A stretch of DNA of 64,000 nt from Petaurus breviceps papuanus (GCA_028583685.1 JAMXIF010001178.1:6528189-6592188), one strand, 5' to 3'. Positions 32,227 through 42,994 are shown, counted from the stretch's first letter. Translations and numbers: made by a program. Notes: generated by a model not told the origin, from the sequence alone.

Positions 32227-32589
32227 CTGATTCCACTTTTAAGGAGCACTGATCATTTTTATATCAAATATAAATCTGCCTCTTTCAATTTCTACCAATA
32301 CTGCCTAATTCCACACCCCAGGGGGCAAGAAGTCCTATCCCTTATCCTAATGACAATCTTACAAATGGCATTTTTCTTTCCCCCCCCCCTCAGTTTTCTC
32401 TTGACTGAATAATCTGGAGGCCCTTTTTCCTGATTTCTTATCATCTGTGGCCTGTGAAAGCCACGCCAAGACCATCATCTCCCTATCCTATATAAAAACT
32501 GATTGATATAGTCTAAGGATTCATGACCTTTTTCGGCTACCGAGTCATACTATTGATTCACATTGACCTTGCAATCCACTGAATGTTAT

Positions 32590-32930
32590 ACATGGTAACA
32601 GTAATACTGTGTGATGATCAACTATGATTGACTTAGGTCTTCTCAGCAGTACAGTGATCCAAGATGATTCCAAAAGACTCATGATGGAAAGTGCTATCCA
32701 CATCCAGAGAGAGAACTGATTGAAACTGAATGAGGATCTAAGCAGGCTATTTTTACTTTTTTGGGGTGTTTTTTTTCCCCTTTTGTTCTATTTTCTTCTT
32801 TCACAACATGTCTAATGTAGAAATATCTTTTACGTTATTGCCCATGTGTAAAATGTCAGACTGTTCGCCATCTTGAATGAATTTTGAAAATTGTTTTTAT
32901 GTGTAATTGGAAAAATAAAAATTGGGGGAT
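32590..32930 (+). mobile_element. L1 3' end
   Basis: 'tgatccaagatgattccaaa', 'atggaaagtgctatccacat', 'ttctttcacaacatgtctaa' and 'gtgtaattggaaaaataaaa' form the marsupial L1 3' end in sense. It is 5'-truncated. Confidence 0.75.
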
Positions 32931-33096
32931 TTTTTGTTTGTTTTTTTGCTCTTTTTTTGGAGGGTAGTTGGGGTTAAGTGACTTGCCCAAAGTCACACGC
33001 CTAGTAAGTGTGTCAAATGTCTGAGGCCTAATTTGAATTCATGTCCTCCTAACTCCAGGGCCAGTGCTGTATTCACTGCGCCACCTAACCAGTCCT
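32931..33096 (-). mobile_element. Short marsupial SINE, antisense
   Basis: T-rich start, 'agttggggttaagtgacttg', 'catgtcctcctaactccagg' and 'actgcgccacctaaccag'. Confidence 0.9.
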
Positions 33097-33544
33097 AAAA
33101 ATTGTTTTCTACAATAAAGAATCAGAATCAAGCTCACTAGCCTATAACTATTTAAAGACTCCACTAATTTCTGTTATTTGACAAATCAAAATATTTGTCC
33201 TCCTTTAGTCCTTTGGTTCCTCTCTCATTTTCCATGATATTTTGCAGATCACTGACAGTAGTTGTGTTTCTTTCAGTATCCTAGGGTATAGCTCATCTGG
33301 GCCAAGTTACTTGAATTCATGAAGGGCAGCTCTCTTACCATCTGCCTACTTATCTTGTGGACCTACTCCCTATTCTGCATTTTTGTTGTCTTTCAACTCC
33401 AACAATCATCTCTGGTAGAGGAAAACAGCATGAAATAAGAGTTGGGCAGCATTACTTTCTCTCTACTAATCATTGTCATTGTGCCATTTACTTCCAAGCA
33501 GCTGGTTTTTGTTGTTATTGGTGATCATCCACTTTTCTCCAAGG

Positions 33545-33655
33545 TGGCCAGTCTTTGGAGAAGGAAGTGGCACACCACTTCAGTCTCTTTGCCAAGAAAA
33601 CCCCAAATGGGGTCACGAAGAGTCGGACATAACTGAAAATGACTGAACAGAAGCC
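33545..33655 (+). mobile_element. Mar-1 3' fragment
   Basis: 'ttggagaaggaagtggcac', 'gccaagaaaaccccaaatgg' and 'cacgaagagtcggacataac'. The RTE-like tail is well preserved; the head is missing. Confidence 0.85.
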
Positions 33656-34332
33656 AAAGTCTTATTTTCCCCAAGAGAGCTGTGTGTTATCTTTAGCTGT
33701 CCTTGCATTGGCTTTCCTTTCCTTAGGTTACTCAGAGCTTTCATGCTCCTGTCCTTACTGAACTGAGCTGTGCTCACTTCCTATCTCTGTGTATGTCTTA
33801 AAAAAAAAAAAGTTTTGAAGTTATCTGTGCACTGGTGTCAATCTCTTTAGATGCCCCTTCCTTTTCCTTTTCATTGGAATGGTCTTCCCTCGTTTGGTTG
33901 GAGTCTCATTCTTGAGAACTTCTCACAATCACTTAGCCCTTGTCTTTGTGTTGTTCACATCCTGCCTTCACATCGTCAGCCTTGCGTCACCACCACCATC
34001 TGCTTTCTCCACTCCTATTCCTGGGCTGCTGAACATTCCGGGAGGAAGTCACGCAGTTGTGCTCGCTGAACCTCCTTGCAGATAACAGTCGTGTTATCTA
34101 AGCTCAGCCGGACCCTCACTCACTCTTCCTTGATTGATGCTTTATCACAACTCCCACAGCAGCTGATCTAAACCTCCCCCCTCTTCACATCCCACTCAAC
34201 ACTGTCACTCTCACTGCGTGCTTTACCCAGAAAACTGAAGCCATCGATTGTGAGCTTCTCCATGGGCTCCTTTCTACTCCTGAGAACCCCTCTGCATCCT
34301 TACCTGCATCCGTACCAGTCTCAACCAGGCAA

Positions 34333-34557
34333 TGTAGGTAGACAGAATGCTAGACTCAGATTCAGAAGACCTTCCTCACATACAATGTCTTGTGATCTGG
34401 GCAGGTCATGGAACCTCTCTCAGCCTCTGTTTTCTCATCTGTAAAATGGGAATCATAATAGCACTTACCTTACAAGGTAGTATCTCAAATGAGATAATAC
34501 AGTTTAATATTCTTATAAACTTTAAAGTGCTATGGGAATGTTAACTACTGTTATTAA
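34333..34557 (+). mobile_element. MIR/THER1-type SINE, near full length, in L2
   Basis: 'gactcagattcagaagacct', 'gggcaggtcatggaacctct', 'catctgtaaaatgggaatca' and 'agtgctatgggaatgttaac' in order. Confidence 0.85.
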
Positions 34558-34720
34558 CCTTTCTGCTTGTTCCTTCACCCTGTCCCTCCTGCCTTCCTCT
34601 AGGGCTTGGTCATCAATTATTCCTTTCTCTCATCTTCAGTCATTCCCCATCCATTGGTTCCTTCCCTGCTGCCTACAAATATTCCTTCCTTCATCCTTAA
34701 AAAAAAAAAAAGTAAAAGTG

Positions 34721-34870
34721 GGACTGCTAGATGGTGTAGTGAATAGAGCATGGGCCAGGGCTCAGGAGGACCTGAGTTCAAATCCGGCCTCAGACACTTA
34801 ACACTAACTAGCCGTGTGACTTGGGCAAGTCAGTTAACCCCAATTGCCCTACCCCCCCCCCAAAAAAAAA
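34721..34870 (+). mobile_element. Short marsupial SINE in L2
   Basis: 'ggactgctagatggtgtag', 'ctcaggaggacctgagttc' and 'gttaaccccaattgcc', followed by C- and A-runs. The TSD is gtaaaagtg (34712) and gcaaaagtg (34871). Confidence 0.9.
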
Positions 34871-35265
34871 GCAAAAGTGAAAAAGCCTTAACTTGAATCT
34901 GACATCCCTTAGGCCATTCCCTGATATCTTCCATTCATGGTCTCTGCCTTGTTCTGGCCTGCTTCTCAGCCCCTCACAGCTAGGCATCTGTCTCCACCAC
35001 TCCACCAAAACTGCTCTTAAAGGTTATAAATGAGCTCAGCTGTGAAAATGGCCTTTTCATAGTCCCCATAATGCTTAGCCACCCCTCCCTTCTAGAAACT
35101 TACTCTTCCCCTAGGCTTTAGGGACACTGTTCTCTCCTGGATATCTTCCTGTCTATCCAGATACTTCTCACCAGGTCCAAAGCATGAATGTCCCTGAAGA
35201 CTCTCTCCTTGGTTCCCTTCTCCCTTGGTGACCTCACCAGCTTTCATGGGTTCAATTATCATCTC

Positions 35266-35738
35266 CTTTACTTGGCTTTGAAAACCCTTCATAAGCTAGC
35301 CCTCCTCTCACCTTTCAATTTCATGATTTGTTCATCCTCTTCATGTACTCTTTAACCCAGTGACATTGGCCTCTTTCTTGTTCCTTACTCCAGACACTCC
35401 ATCTCCCAACTCCATACACTTTAACTGACTGTCTTTCATGTCGGGAATTCTTTCCCTCCTTACCTCTGCCTCCTTGCTCCCTTGGCTTGCTTGAAATCTC
35501 AGCTAAAATTCCACTTTCAGTAGGAAGCCTTTCCCAGGCCTCCTTAATCTCTTGTGTTTTCCCTCTAAAATCACCTCCAGTACATACATACATACATGTA
35601 TCTTGTTTGTACATAGCTGTCTGCATGTTATTTCCCCCATTAGGTTGTGAGTCCTCAAGGACAGGGACTTTTTTTGCCTTTCTTTGTATGCCCAGAACTT
35701 AGTACACATAGTAAGTTGCTTAACAAATCCTTGTTGAC
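35266..35738 (+). mobile_element. Second L2 3' end nested in the L2 reverse transcriptase
   Basis: 'aaacccttcataagctagcc', 'cgggaattctttccctcctt', 'tgtgagtcctcaaggacagg' and 'gcttaacaaatccttgttga' are an L2 3' end. It lies exactly between two adjacent parts of the RT-coding L2 ('ttcaattatcatctc' and 'atctccatatagatgact'). No clear TSD is seen. Confidence 0.7.
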
Positions 35739-35951
35739 TTTATCTCCATATAGATGACTCCCAAATCTGTCTATTCTTTCTCCCTAATTTCTCTCCCAAA
35801 CTCCAGCCCCACTCCCTACCTGAAGGACCCTTTCACATGGGTATCTCATTAGCATTTCAACCTCAACATGTCCAAAACATAATTCATCATTTCCCTACTC
35901 AAACCCAACCTTCTTCTAAACTTTCCTTGTTTTATTAAGAATACAGCCGTC

Positions 35952-36110
35952 TGGGGCAGCCAGGGGCGCAGTGAGTAAGAGCACCGGCCCCAGAGTCAGG
36001 AGACCTGGGATTGGTTCCGGCCTCAGATACTCAGAACCCACACAAAAATAACTGGCCGTGTAACCTTGAGCAAGTTACTTAATAACTCCAATTGCTTTGA
36101 AAAAAAAAAA
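35952..36110 (+). mobile_element. Short marsupial SINE with 13-base TSD
   Basis: Head 'ggggcagccaggggcgcag', tail 'gagcaagttacttaataac' and an A-run. gaatacagccgtc is repeated at 35939-35951 and 36111-36123. Confidence 0.95.
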
Positions 36111-36380
36111 GAATACAGCCGTCCTCATGACCATGTAGGTCTGTAACCTTAAATTCATCTCAGACTATTCCCTAACCCTCGCACCCCATACACACATTAC
36201 TTGCCAACACTTGTGGTTGTGATTGTAGCTCCACATCTCTTTCATCCATCTCCTTGTCTTCACTTGCTGCCAGCATCATAGTTTAGGCCCTCATTATCTC
36301 TAGCACAGACCATTTCACCAGCCCCCTGATTTGTCTCCCTGCTTCCAGTCCTCCTGTCTCCAATCTATCTTCCACATAAC

Positions 36381-36381
<1 letters not shown>

Positions 36382-36415
<34 letters not shown>

Positions 36416-36445
36416 TCCCCCCCCCCACCCCCCCCCCCCCCTCCC
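36382..36445 (+). repeat. 64-base nearly pure poly(C) tract
   Basis: A pure C run spans 36382-36413. Further C runs broken only by a few T's and one A extend to 36445. The minus strand is a G-tract able to form G-quadruplexes. It replaces a piece of the L2 and may be a sequencing or assembly compromise. Confidence 0.9.
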
Positions 36446-36936
36446 GAACTGCCTTTTCATTGACTATCCCCATATACTTAATGCTCTCTTCCTTACCTCT
36501 GCCTCCTGGATTCCTTCAAAACTCAGTTCAAAACCCATATTCTGCAGGAGGCCTTTCCTGCTCCCTCCCTCCCCCAGCTAGTTTCTCTCTCCCTGGGAGA
36601 GAGAATGGGAGCTCCTAGAAGACAGGAACTATGTATTTGCTTCTGTGTCCCCAGTGCAGTGCTCGGCACACAGTAGGCACTTAATAAATGTTCACTGACT
36701 TTATGAAGCTCAGGTCTGACCATGTTATTTCCTAAATGTAAACAAACCTTCACTGGCTCTCTTTTACCTCTAGGATACAAACCCATTTAACCTAGCATTT
36801 GAGGCCCTTATATAATTATGATTCCTTTTTACATTTATTTATATTCCTTTTTTCCTTATATAATTATGATGCCTTTCCTCCTTTTTACATACTATATATT
36901 TTAGCCAAACTGAACTATTTGCTTTTAGACAAACTC

Positions 36937-38055
36937 TTTTTTTTTTTCTTAGCAAGCATTCTTCAATTTATTCTTTGTTTATAAAACAAACTAACAAAAC
37001 AAAACATCTATGTGGTGGCCACCACAGCTGCCTGGGCCCTCTGAACAGATGTACTAGTGTGAGTCTTTATAAAATGTACCATGGTTTACAAGATTTGCCG
37101 TGGTTGGGAGATTCTTGATAGGGAGACTTGATGAACAAAGTCTCCTCCCACAGGTCTGGAGCTAGGCTGCTGTATGTTTTGGAGATGGCATCGAAGGTAA
37201 CTTTAGCCAAGTTGCCCAGAGTGGCAGTACAACAGCTAGTATGATGTAGCAGTCATCAATTCCAGCCATCATCGGAAGCTTCTTAGGCACAGGAGCTAAG
37301 ACAACACCAGTGCCTCTAGGGGCACCAGAACTGGTCCACATTGTCTAGTGACATTGCAGGGCACAGTGGGAGGCTTGCCATTCTTGTTGCTCCAGTAGCC
37401 ATGTCTCACAAGAAAGAAGCGCAGCTTGGCCAGAATGATAACACCACAAATAGCCATGACCACTTCCTTAGAGCACTTGACACCCTGACCATCATAGCCA
37501 TTGTAGTTGCCAGTGGCCACAAAAGCCTTGAAAGTGGCAAATTGGGGTGGCTAGGTGGCGCAGTGAATAGAGCACCAGCCCTGGAGTCATGAGGACCTGA
37601 GTTCAAATCTGACCTCAGACACTTAACACTTACTAGCCGTGTGACCTTGGGCAAGTCATTTAACCCCAATTGCCTAGCCTTCCCCCCTCCAGAAAACAAA
37701 CAAAAAAAAAGTGGTAAATTGTCCAGCTCTAGTCTGTTTCTAAACAGGCATGATCTTCAGAATCTCATTCTTCAATAAGGGCCCCAGGAAAAAAAAATCT
37801 ATAATCTCAGAATCCTTGATAGGAAGGGACAAAAGATAGATCTCCTCCAAGGACTTGATCTTCATGTTCTTGACTATCCTACCCAACTTAGTGACAGGAA
37901 CCTACTCCCTGTCTTTGGCCTTTCCTCACCAGGTCTTGCAGCCATGGCTCTGGGTTCAACAACAGCCCAACCTTGACCTTGACATCAGTTCCCACTGCCA
38001 AGGCCATGTGGAAGCCCCCTTGGCCTCTGACTCTGGAGCCCCACCTTCCCATGCA
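36937..38055 (-). pseudogene. RPS2: RPS2 processed pseudogene (40S ribosomal protein S2, uS5)
   Basis: An intronless reverse-strand copy of the S2 mRNA. The RC translation shows [24 protein letters not shown], then ILKIMPV with a stop after it. It continues as [41 protein letters not shown] and a C-terminal SVQRAQAA.VATT. Normal S2 has about 293 residues and 80-90% of its length is traceable, but stops and indels break it. A T-run at 36937-36947 marks the poly(A) tail, with AATAAA (reverse) just inside. A SINE splits it at 37545-37710. It is not functional. Confidence 0.92.
37545..37710 (+). mobile_element. Short marsupial SINE inside the RPS2 pseudogene
   Basis: 'gggtggctaggtggcgcag', 'gagtcatgaggacctgagt', 'tagccgtgtgaccttgggc' and an A-rich tail. 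aaagtggcaaattg (37531-37544) and aaagtggtaaattg (37708-37721) are the TSD with one mismatch; the pseudogene joins in frame of homology across it. Confidence 0.95.
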
Positions 38056-38440
38056 GCACTGGAATGTTATTCACCATTTGGTGTTTACTAGAAGTATTAA
38101 TGCAAGCTCAACATTGCATCTTCTACCTGTGTACATTCATGCAAGCCATCTTCCATGCCTAGAGCCCGCCCCCTCCTCACCACCTCCTGTCAGAATCTTT
38201 ATCTTCCTTCACAGATCATCTTAGGTACAACCTCCTCCATAAAAACAATTCTTAGTATTCCTTCCCTCCTAAATTGCCTTGCATTGCCTTAAATATCTAT
38301 ATACATGTTATAATCACCTAGTAGAAGGCAAGTTTCTTGAGGGCAGGGGGCTATTTTATTTCTGTCTTATATTCCTAAAGCCTAGCACAATGTCAGGTGT
38401 TTAATAAATAGTTGTTGAATTGTTCAATTGAATTGAATGT

Positions 38441-38857
38441 CTTTACTTACAGAGTTTATTTTATTTGAGCATCTCATAGTGCTTTTCCAAATTGTGTTTT
38501 TAGGACTTCCCTAAGATGAAATGGGTCTAGGGTAAATTTTTCTCTAAACTGTTTTCTCCCTTTATACTGTCCCCATATGAACTTAATCATCTATATGAGA
38601 CCAAGTTAAAATGACTATCAAGGGCCACCTTGACAGGGTATGAAGGGTCAGAAAAGGTAGGTCATGGAGGGCTATAGGTGATGGGGGAGTAGAAAGCAGT
38701 GATGCAAGGGAAGGGGGAAAGCACAGGCCCATCACTCTGCCCTTGTGATGGGAGGAAATTCAGGCTGACCATATAAATATAAACCTCAGGTGTTTTCTGG
38801 CACTATCTTCCGCTTCCCTGAATCACTGCCCCACAAAATTTAGGGCTTTGGTCAGTG
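38441..38857. other. Intergenic sequence, no feature recognised
   Basis: Unique sequence; nothing supported. Confidence 0.4.
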
Positions 38858-40125
38858 TAATAGCAATCAAAGAAATACTTAATGCCTTGTTTCAGCTATT
38901 TAGTTGACATAAACTTGTTTATGTTTCAGTTCAAGTTTCTTTTGAGCCTTGCCCATGATTATATCAAGTCTTTGTTGAGAAACAGAACTTGTGAACCCTA
39001 GAACTTGTGAATTCCTGTTGCTGATGCAGCAGGAAGGGGAGGCGCTAATGACCATATATATATGGAGAAGTCCAAGCTTGGAGAGAACAGAACTTGTGGT
39101 AGAAGAACTGAGAAGAGAACTCTTGTGGTGGCAAAGTCAAGAAGTAGAAAACTTGTGGTATTCCAGTACTCTGTTTGTCTGCTCTGTCTGTGATGATTTT
39201 TGGTTGTGATACTTTGTACAGAAGCCCTGGGACCTTACTGGAAGGCCTGGAAGAGGATTTTCTGGTTGTCTGTTTACAGAAGTCCTGGAGGAGGGTTTTG
39301 GAGGTCCTGGGACTTCCCTGATGATTTGTGCTGACCTCTCAGACCTTGTTTGTGGGTCCATGTTGATTTCTATGTTGATGATTTGTGTTAACTTCTTGAA
39401 CCTTGTTTGTGGGTCTCTGTTGATTCCGCAGGTAGATAGTGAATTGATGATGATGCTGGCAATGTTTATGGATATTATTGTGGCTCTCTTAAGCTTTGTC
39501 TTCCCAGAAACAGGAATTGTGAAGGACTTGAGGTGTACTAGACACTGTGAGCTTCAACATGGAACAGGTGCTGGACAAGGAACTGAACAAGGAGCTAGAC
39601 AAGGAGCTGAGAGCTGCCTCCCTTTGAGTCCAGGTGACAGTTGGGTAGATTTGGGCAGGAGCTGGGACCATGGAAGAGGAACCATGGAATCTGAGGACCA
39701 GCCTTGAGTCAAGATGAAAAGACCTCTTCTTGAGTATTTAATGCTGACTGAGAAGACTATGACTTACTGTGACCTAGGGGTGGAGAACTTGGACTTTTGT
39801 ACTTTGTGTCCCTTAAGGAGTCTTGCTCCTTAAGGATGATTGAGTTAAGCTCTTACTGAATATCTTTTGCTTAAAACTATGTGGCCACTTTGGTGAAAAC
39901 TATGTGGCTGCTTTACTGATAAGTTGCCATATTATAACATTGTGAATGCTGTACTTTGGTTTCTGTCAATGTTTTGTCTTAGTTTATTACTGAATAAATA
40001 GACAGTTCACTATACTATGTAATCAGAAGCTTTAAGCTGTTCACAGCAGCAGTCCTCTGGAAAGCTGCTCGTGCTAGGCTTTACAGTCAGTTAGGGACTA
40101 CGCTACTTTTAATAAATAGCCTAGT
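38858..40125 (+). mobile_element. Possible solitary LTR-like fossil, unclassified
   Basis: This is a 1.2 kb block free of SINE/LINE landmarks. It has internal short direct repeats ('aacttgtgg' several times; 'ccttgtttgtgggtc' twice) and AATAAA near 39993, followed by a short U5-like stretch. No coding domain or flanking duplication is evident, and the ends are uncertain. It looks broken and old. A unique transcript 3' end is an alternative. Confidence 0.35.
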
Positions 40126-40207
40126 GGTAGAAGTTTTTTTTTTTTAAGAGGGAATGGAAGGAGTATAAAAAAAGAATGTATCAAAGAGAGATGAAAAGTC
40201 ATATTAT

Positions 40208-40362
40208 GGGGCATCTAGGTAGTGTAGTGAATAGAGCACCGACCCTGGAGTCAGAAGGATCTGAGTTCAAATCCAGTCTCAGACATTTGACAACCCTACT
40301 GTGTGACCTTGGGCAAGTCACTTAACCCCAATTGCCTTACCTTCCCCCTCCAAAAAAAGAGA
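40208..40362 (+). mobile_element. Short marsupial SINE
   Basis: 'ggggcatctaggtagtgtag', 'gagtcagaaggatctgag' and 'gcaagtcacttaaccccaat' with an A-rich tail. Confidence 0.9.
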
Positions 40363-40504
40363 GAGATGCATTATAAAATGGGGGTTTACATGGTTTGTGA
40401 TATATGTGACTTTCACACTGACACAGAATTGTTATCAATTATATGACTCAGAGGTCAGCTACCCCAAACCATAACTAAAAAGTAATGCCCTCTATAGAAT
40501 TCCC

Positions 40505-41335
40505 CACCAGTGACCTCCAGTGATGAAGAGCCCACAACCATAGCAGCCCATTCCACTTTTGGTCTGCTCAATCAAGTTTTCCTTCCATCAGACTAAATCT
40601 GTCAACCTCCATCTTTTCCACATTGGTCAGTCCTCTGGGGCCAAGCAGAACCATTCAGATTCCTCCTTCATATAACAGCCCCACAAATACATGAAGATAG
40701 CTGTCATGGTCTCCTTAAAGTCTTCTCTTCTCCAGACTAAACAACACCAGTTCCTTCAAACCATCCTTATGTGCAGGGGTTCTTAAAGTTTTCATTTTCA
40801 TAGTCACCCTCCCTATAAGTACTCCAGTTTAGAAGTGCTATTCCTAAGATTTAGTGCTCAGAACTGAACATGATGTTCCAAATGTAGTCTCATCAAGATA
40901 GAACACAGTGGGACTACCACCTCCTTCATTATTCCTCTCATAATTCAGCTTGAGCTTGTATCAGCTTAGAGGTAAGGGCTGTATATTTCAAAACTGACCT
41001 ATATTGAGCCTTCAGTCCTCTAAAACTCACAGGTTTAGTGGGGTTTTTATATGAACTGCTTTTTAGCCATTTTATACTTATGCAGATGATTTTTGACCTA
41101 AAATGTAAGCCTTTACTTTGATCTCATTAAATTCCATACCATTAGATTTCACCCAAAGTTCTAGCTTGTTAAGATCCCTTTGGATAATCTTTTTGAGTGA
41201 TTTCGACCTGGCATAAGGGAGACATTTATTTGTAAAACTAAATAATTCCTTATCTCGAATATCATCCAATTCCTTGTTTCTTTCCCTGACACTATTGCCT
41301 ATCCAAGTTGAGAACCAGGATAGTGGTAGATGTCT
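40505..41335 (-). mobile_element. L3/CR1 copy, antisense
   Basis: Antisense landmarks include 'gcccattccacttttggtc', 'ctctggggccaagcagaacc', 'aagtcttctcttctccagac', 'cagaactgaacatgatgttc', 'acacagtgggactaccacct' and 'ttagatttcacccaaagttc'. Over 800 bases are retained. A minus frame at 41338-41078 has no full domain. Confidence 0.75.
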
Positions 41336-41551
41336 CATATTCCAACAGCATGTACAACCACATGAATCAGGACTTGGGGGAGTTTAAATTCAGACTGAAA
41401 TATCTTGGTATTTCACAGTGGTGAGAAGGACATGGCTGAAAAACCAGAGAACTTACAGTTAGATGTGTCACTGAATGTTCTTTTAAAAGGAAGCTTACAT
41501 TTTAGGCAGATTTCATTCTGCTATCTTCTTTGACAACTTGAAATTGACCAT

Positions 41552-41792
41552 ATAGGAGAGGGCTGGACCTGAATTCAAATTTGGTCTCTGACACTTCCTA
41601 GCTGTGTGACCCTGAGCAAGTCACTTAACCTCTGTATCCAGTTTTCCCATTTATAAAATGAGAAAATAGCAGCACCTAGTGCTTAGAGTGGTGTTCCAGG
41701 GTTGTTGTAAAGAAAAAAATATGAGATAATATTTATAAATCACTTGGCAAACCACAAAGCACAATATAAGTGTTATTATTGTTGTTTGTTTG
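41552..41792 (+). mobile_element. MIR/THER1-type SINE, near full length
   Basis: 'agctgtgtgaccctgagcaa', 'cccatttataaaatgagaaa', 'aaaccacaaagcacaatat' and 'gttattattgttg' in order. Confidence 0.85.
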
Positions 41793-42126
41793 ATACATTT
41801 TTTAAAAAGACAGGCCTATTAGGAGCAAACAGAAATTTAATGGAGAAGAATCTCTTTTATTGAGAGGTTGGAATGAATGAATGGAAATGATGGTACCTAA
41901 AGGCTGGCAACTTTGCAGATTTGGAGGCCATATCTCTGAAAGAGATTATATAAGGACAAGTGTAATGGTTCAAGCTGAGCAATGGAAGACAAAGTCCTGA
42001 GTTCTGGACCACCAGTCACTGTCATTCATTCCGACAATTTTACACATATGATGCCATAGCCTAAATAAGGTCGAGTTATTCCTCTGTGTCCCTACATATG
42101 CAGCCTTGAAAACAGTCTCAGTGCCA

Positions 42127-42318
42127 GCAACAAGACCACAGAATACCAGGGCTGCAAAGAACCTCAGAGCTCATTTGGCCCAACTCCCTCATTTCTGAGA
42201 CCAAGGCAGTTGAAGGGGCTTGTTCAGGGCTGCTCATCAAAGCAGGGGGTATGGCCGGAAGTCATGTGGGTATAGCCAGGTCTTCTGACTCTGTGCCCTA
42301 CACCACACTTCTTCCTCA
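42127..42318 (-). mobile_element. MIR/THER1-type SINE, antisense
   Basis: 'aagaacctcagagctcattt', 'ggcccaactccctcatttct' and 'ccaggtcttctgactctgtg'. Confidence 0.65.
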
Positions 42319-42364
42319 CATGAAAGAAGAGAGGTGAGTTTACATTTGTGTGAGTGGACCAGTT

Positions 42365-42900
42365 AATTAACTAAAACATTTATTGAACACCTATTCTGTG
42401 CCCAGAACTGTAACGGTATAAGGATAAGTACCAAATATGCTGCTCACCTCTGCCCCAACACTCTGCACCTCAGGCAACCTGCCCTGCTACATGGAGTAGT
42501 CCAACAAGACTTTATAGAGGATCTAGGATTTGAATTGGGACAAAATCCATGACTGAACTGTGAGTGGGCATAGAAAAAGGGTAGGTAAAAGGAAGAAGAG
42601 TGGAATGTATTAAGAGTGTGAGGATGGGGCAGCTAGGTGGCATAATGAATAGAGCACAGGCCCTGGAGACAGAAGAACCTGAGTTCAAATCTGGCCTCAA
42701 GACACTTAAAACTTAGTAGCCGTGTGACCTTGGGCAAGTCACTTATAACCCCAATTGCCCTGCCCTCCCCTCTCCAAAAAACAGGGAAAAAAGAATGTGA
42801 GGAAAAACAGGAATCAGAGGGAGAAAGCATGAGGGAGAGTATCTGAGCAGAGGTCAAGGGAAAGAGAAACAGAAGTGATTTTTTCATTGGAGTGTGCTAC
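42365..42900 (-). mobile_element. L2 3' region, antisense, split by a SINE
   Basis: 'aacatttattgaacacctat' and 'ctgtgcccagaactgtaacg' at the left are followed by 'agaggatctaggatttgaat'. The stretch after the SINE is probably its continuation. Confidence 0.5.
42625..42790 (+). mobile_element. Short marsupial SINE with TSD
   Basis: 'ggggcagctaggtggcataa', 'cagaagaacctgagttc' and 'gtagccgtgtgaccttggg'. The flanks aagagtgtgagga and aagaatgtgagga form a 13-base TSD with one mismatch. Confidence 0.92.
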
Positions 42901-42994
42901 AGACCACTTGGACAAAAGAGGAACAGATGTGAAGTTTGGAAAACTCCCCCATACTAGAACGAAAGTCTAGAACAGAGGCATGATATAGTAGTGC

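Larger units (their letters stand above)
29128..33380 (-). mobile_element. L3/CR1 copy, antisense, shattered by younger insertions
   Basis: Four pieces read in antisense order. 29128-29236 is the 3' end (tctcagaattggaagagacc). 29382-29451 has 'cttgaagatctctagggatg'. 32241-32420 has 'atataaatctgcctctttc'. 33120-33380 is the start of the reverse-transcriptase region, where 'tagggtatagctcatctggg' corresponds to a sense 'gatgaactacaccc'. A SINE, a HAL1, an L1 3' end and another SINE lie between them. Confidence 0.65.
33840..36705 (+). mobile_element. Long L2 relic with ORF2 reverse-transcriptase sequence, multiply interrupted
   Basis: Sense L2 coding landmarks are recognisable. 'ccattggttccttccctgct' (about 34650) precedes the RT. 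'ccactccaccaaaactgctc' (35000) corresponds to HSTETALT. 'gctttagggacactgttctc' (35115) corresponds to GFRDTALSW. 'agctttcatgggttcaatta' corresponds to SSHGFNYH, and after an interruption 'atagatgactcccaaatctg' to ADDSQIY. It ends in a 3' terminus at 36600-36705. Insertions are a MIR, two SINEs and a further L2 3' end. It is heavily decayed, with no long frame. The part before 34250 is less certain. Confidence 0.7.
36706..38440 (+). mobile_element. L2 3' region split by an RPS2 pseudogene
   Basis: The left part (36706-36936) has 'ggtctgaccatgttatttcc', 'tttacctctaggatacaaac' and 'ccaaactgaactatttgc'. The right part (about 38056-38440) has 'agtttcttgagggcaggggg', 'aagcctagcacaatgtcagg' and 'ttaataaatagttgttgaat'. 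They are consecutive L2 segments in sense. Confidence 0.75.

Noticed and set aside
31838-32236. Novel 132-aa protein (MESEGAESRWQ...)
   Set aside because: It lies in the 5'UTR of the HAL1 and starts at the element's edge, including TSD bases. No domain is recognised.
33545-33655. Independent Bov-B/RTE LINE, suggesting horizontal transfer
   Set aside because: The RTE-like stretch is the normal 3' tail of Mar-1, as seen in full-length copies at 18328 and 23240.
36331-36618. Proline-rich frame over the poly(C) tract
   Set aside because: Homopolymer translation only.
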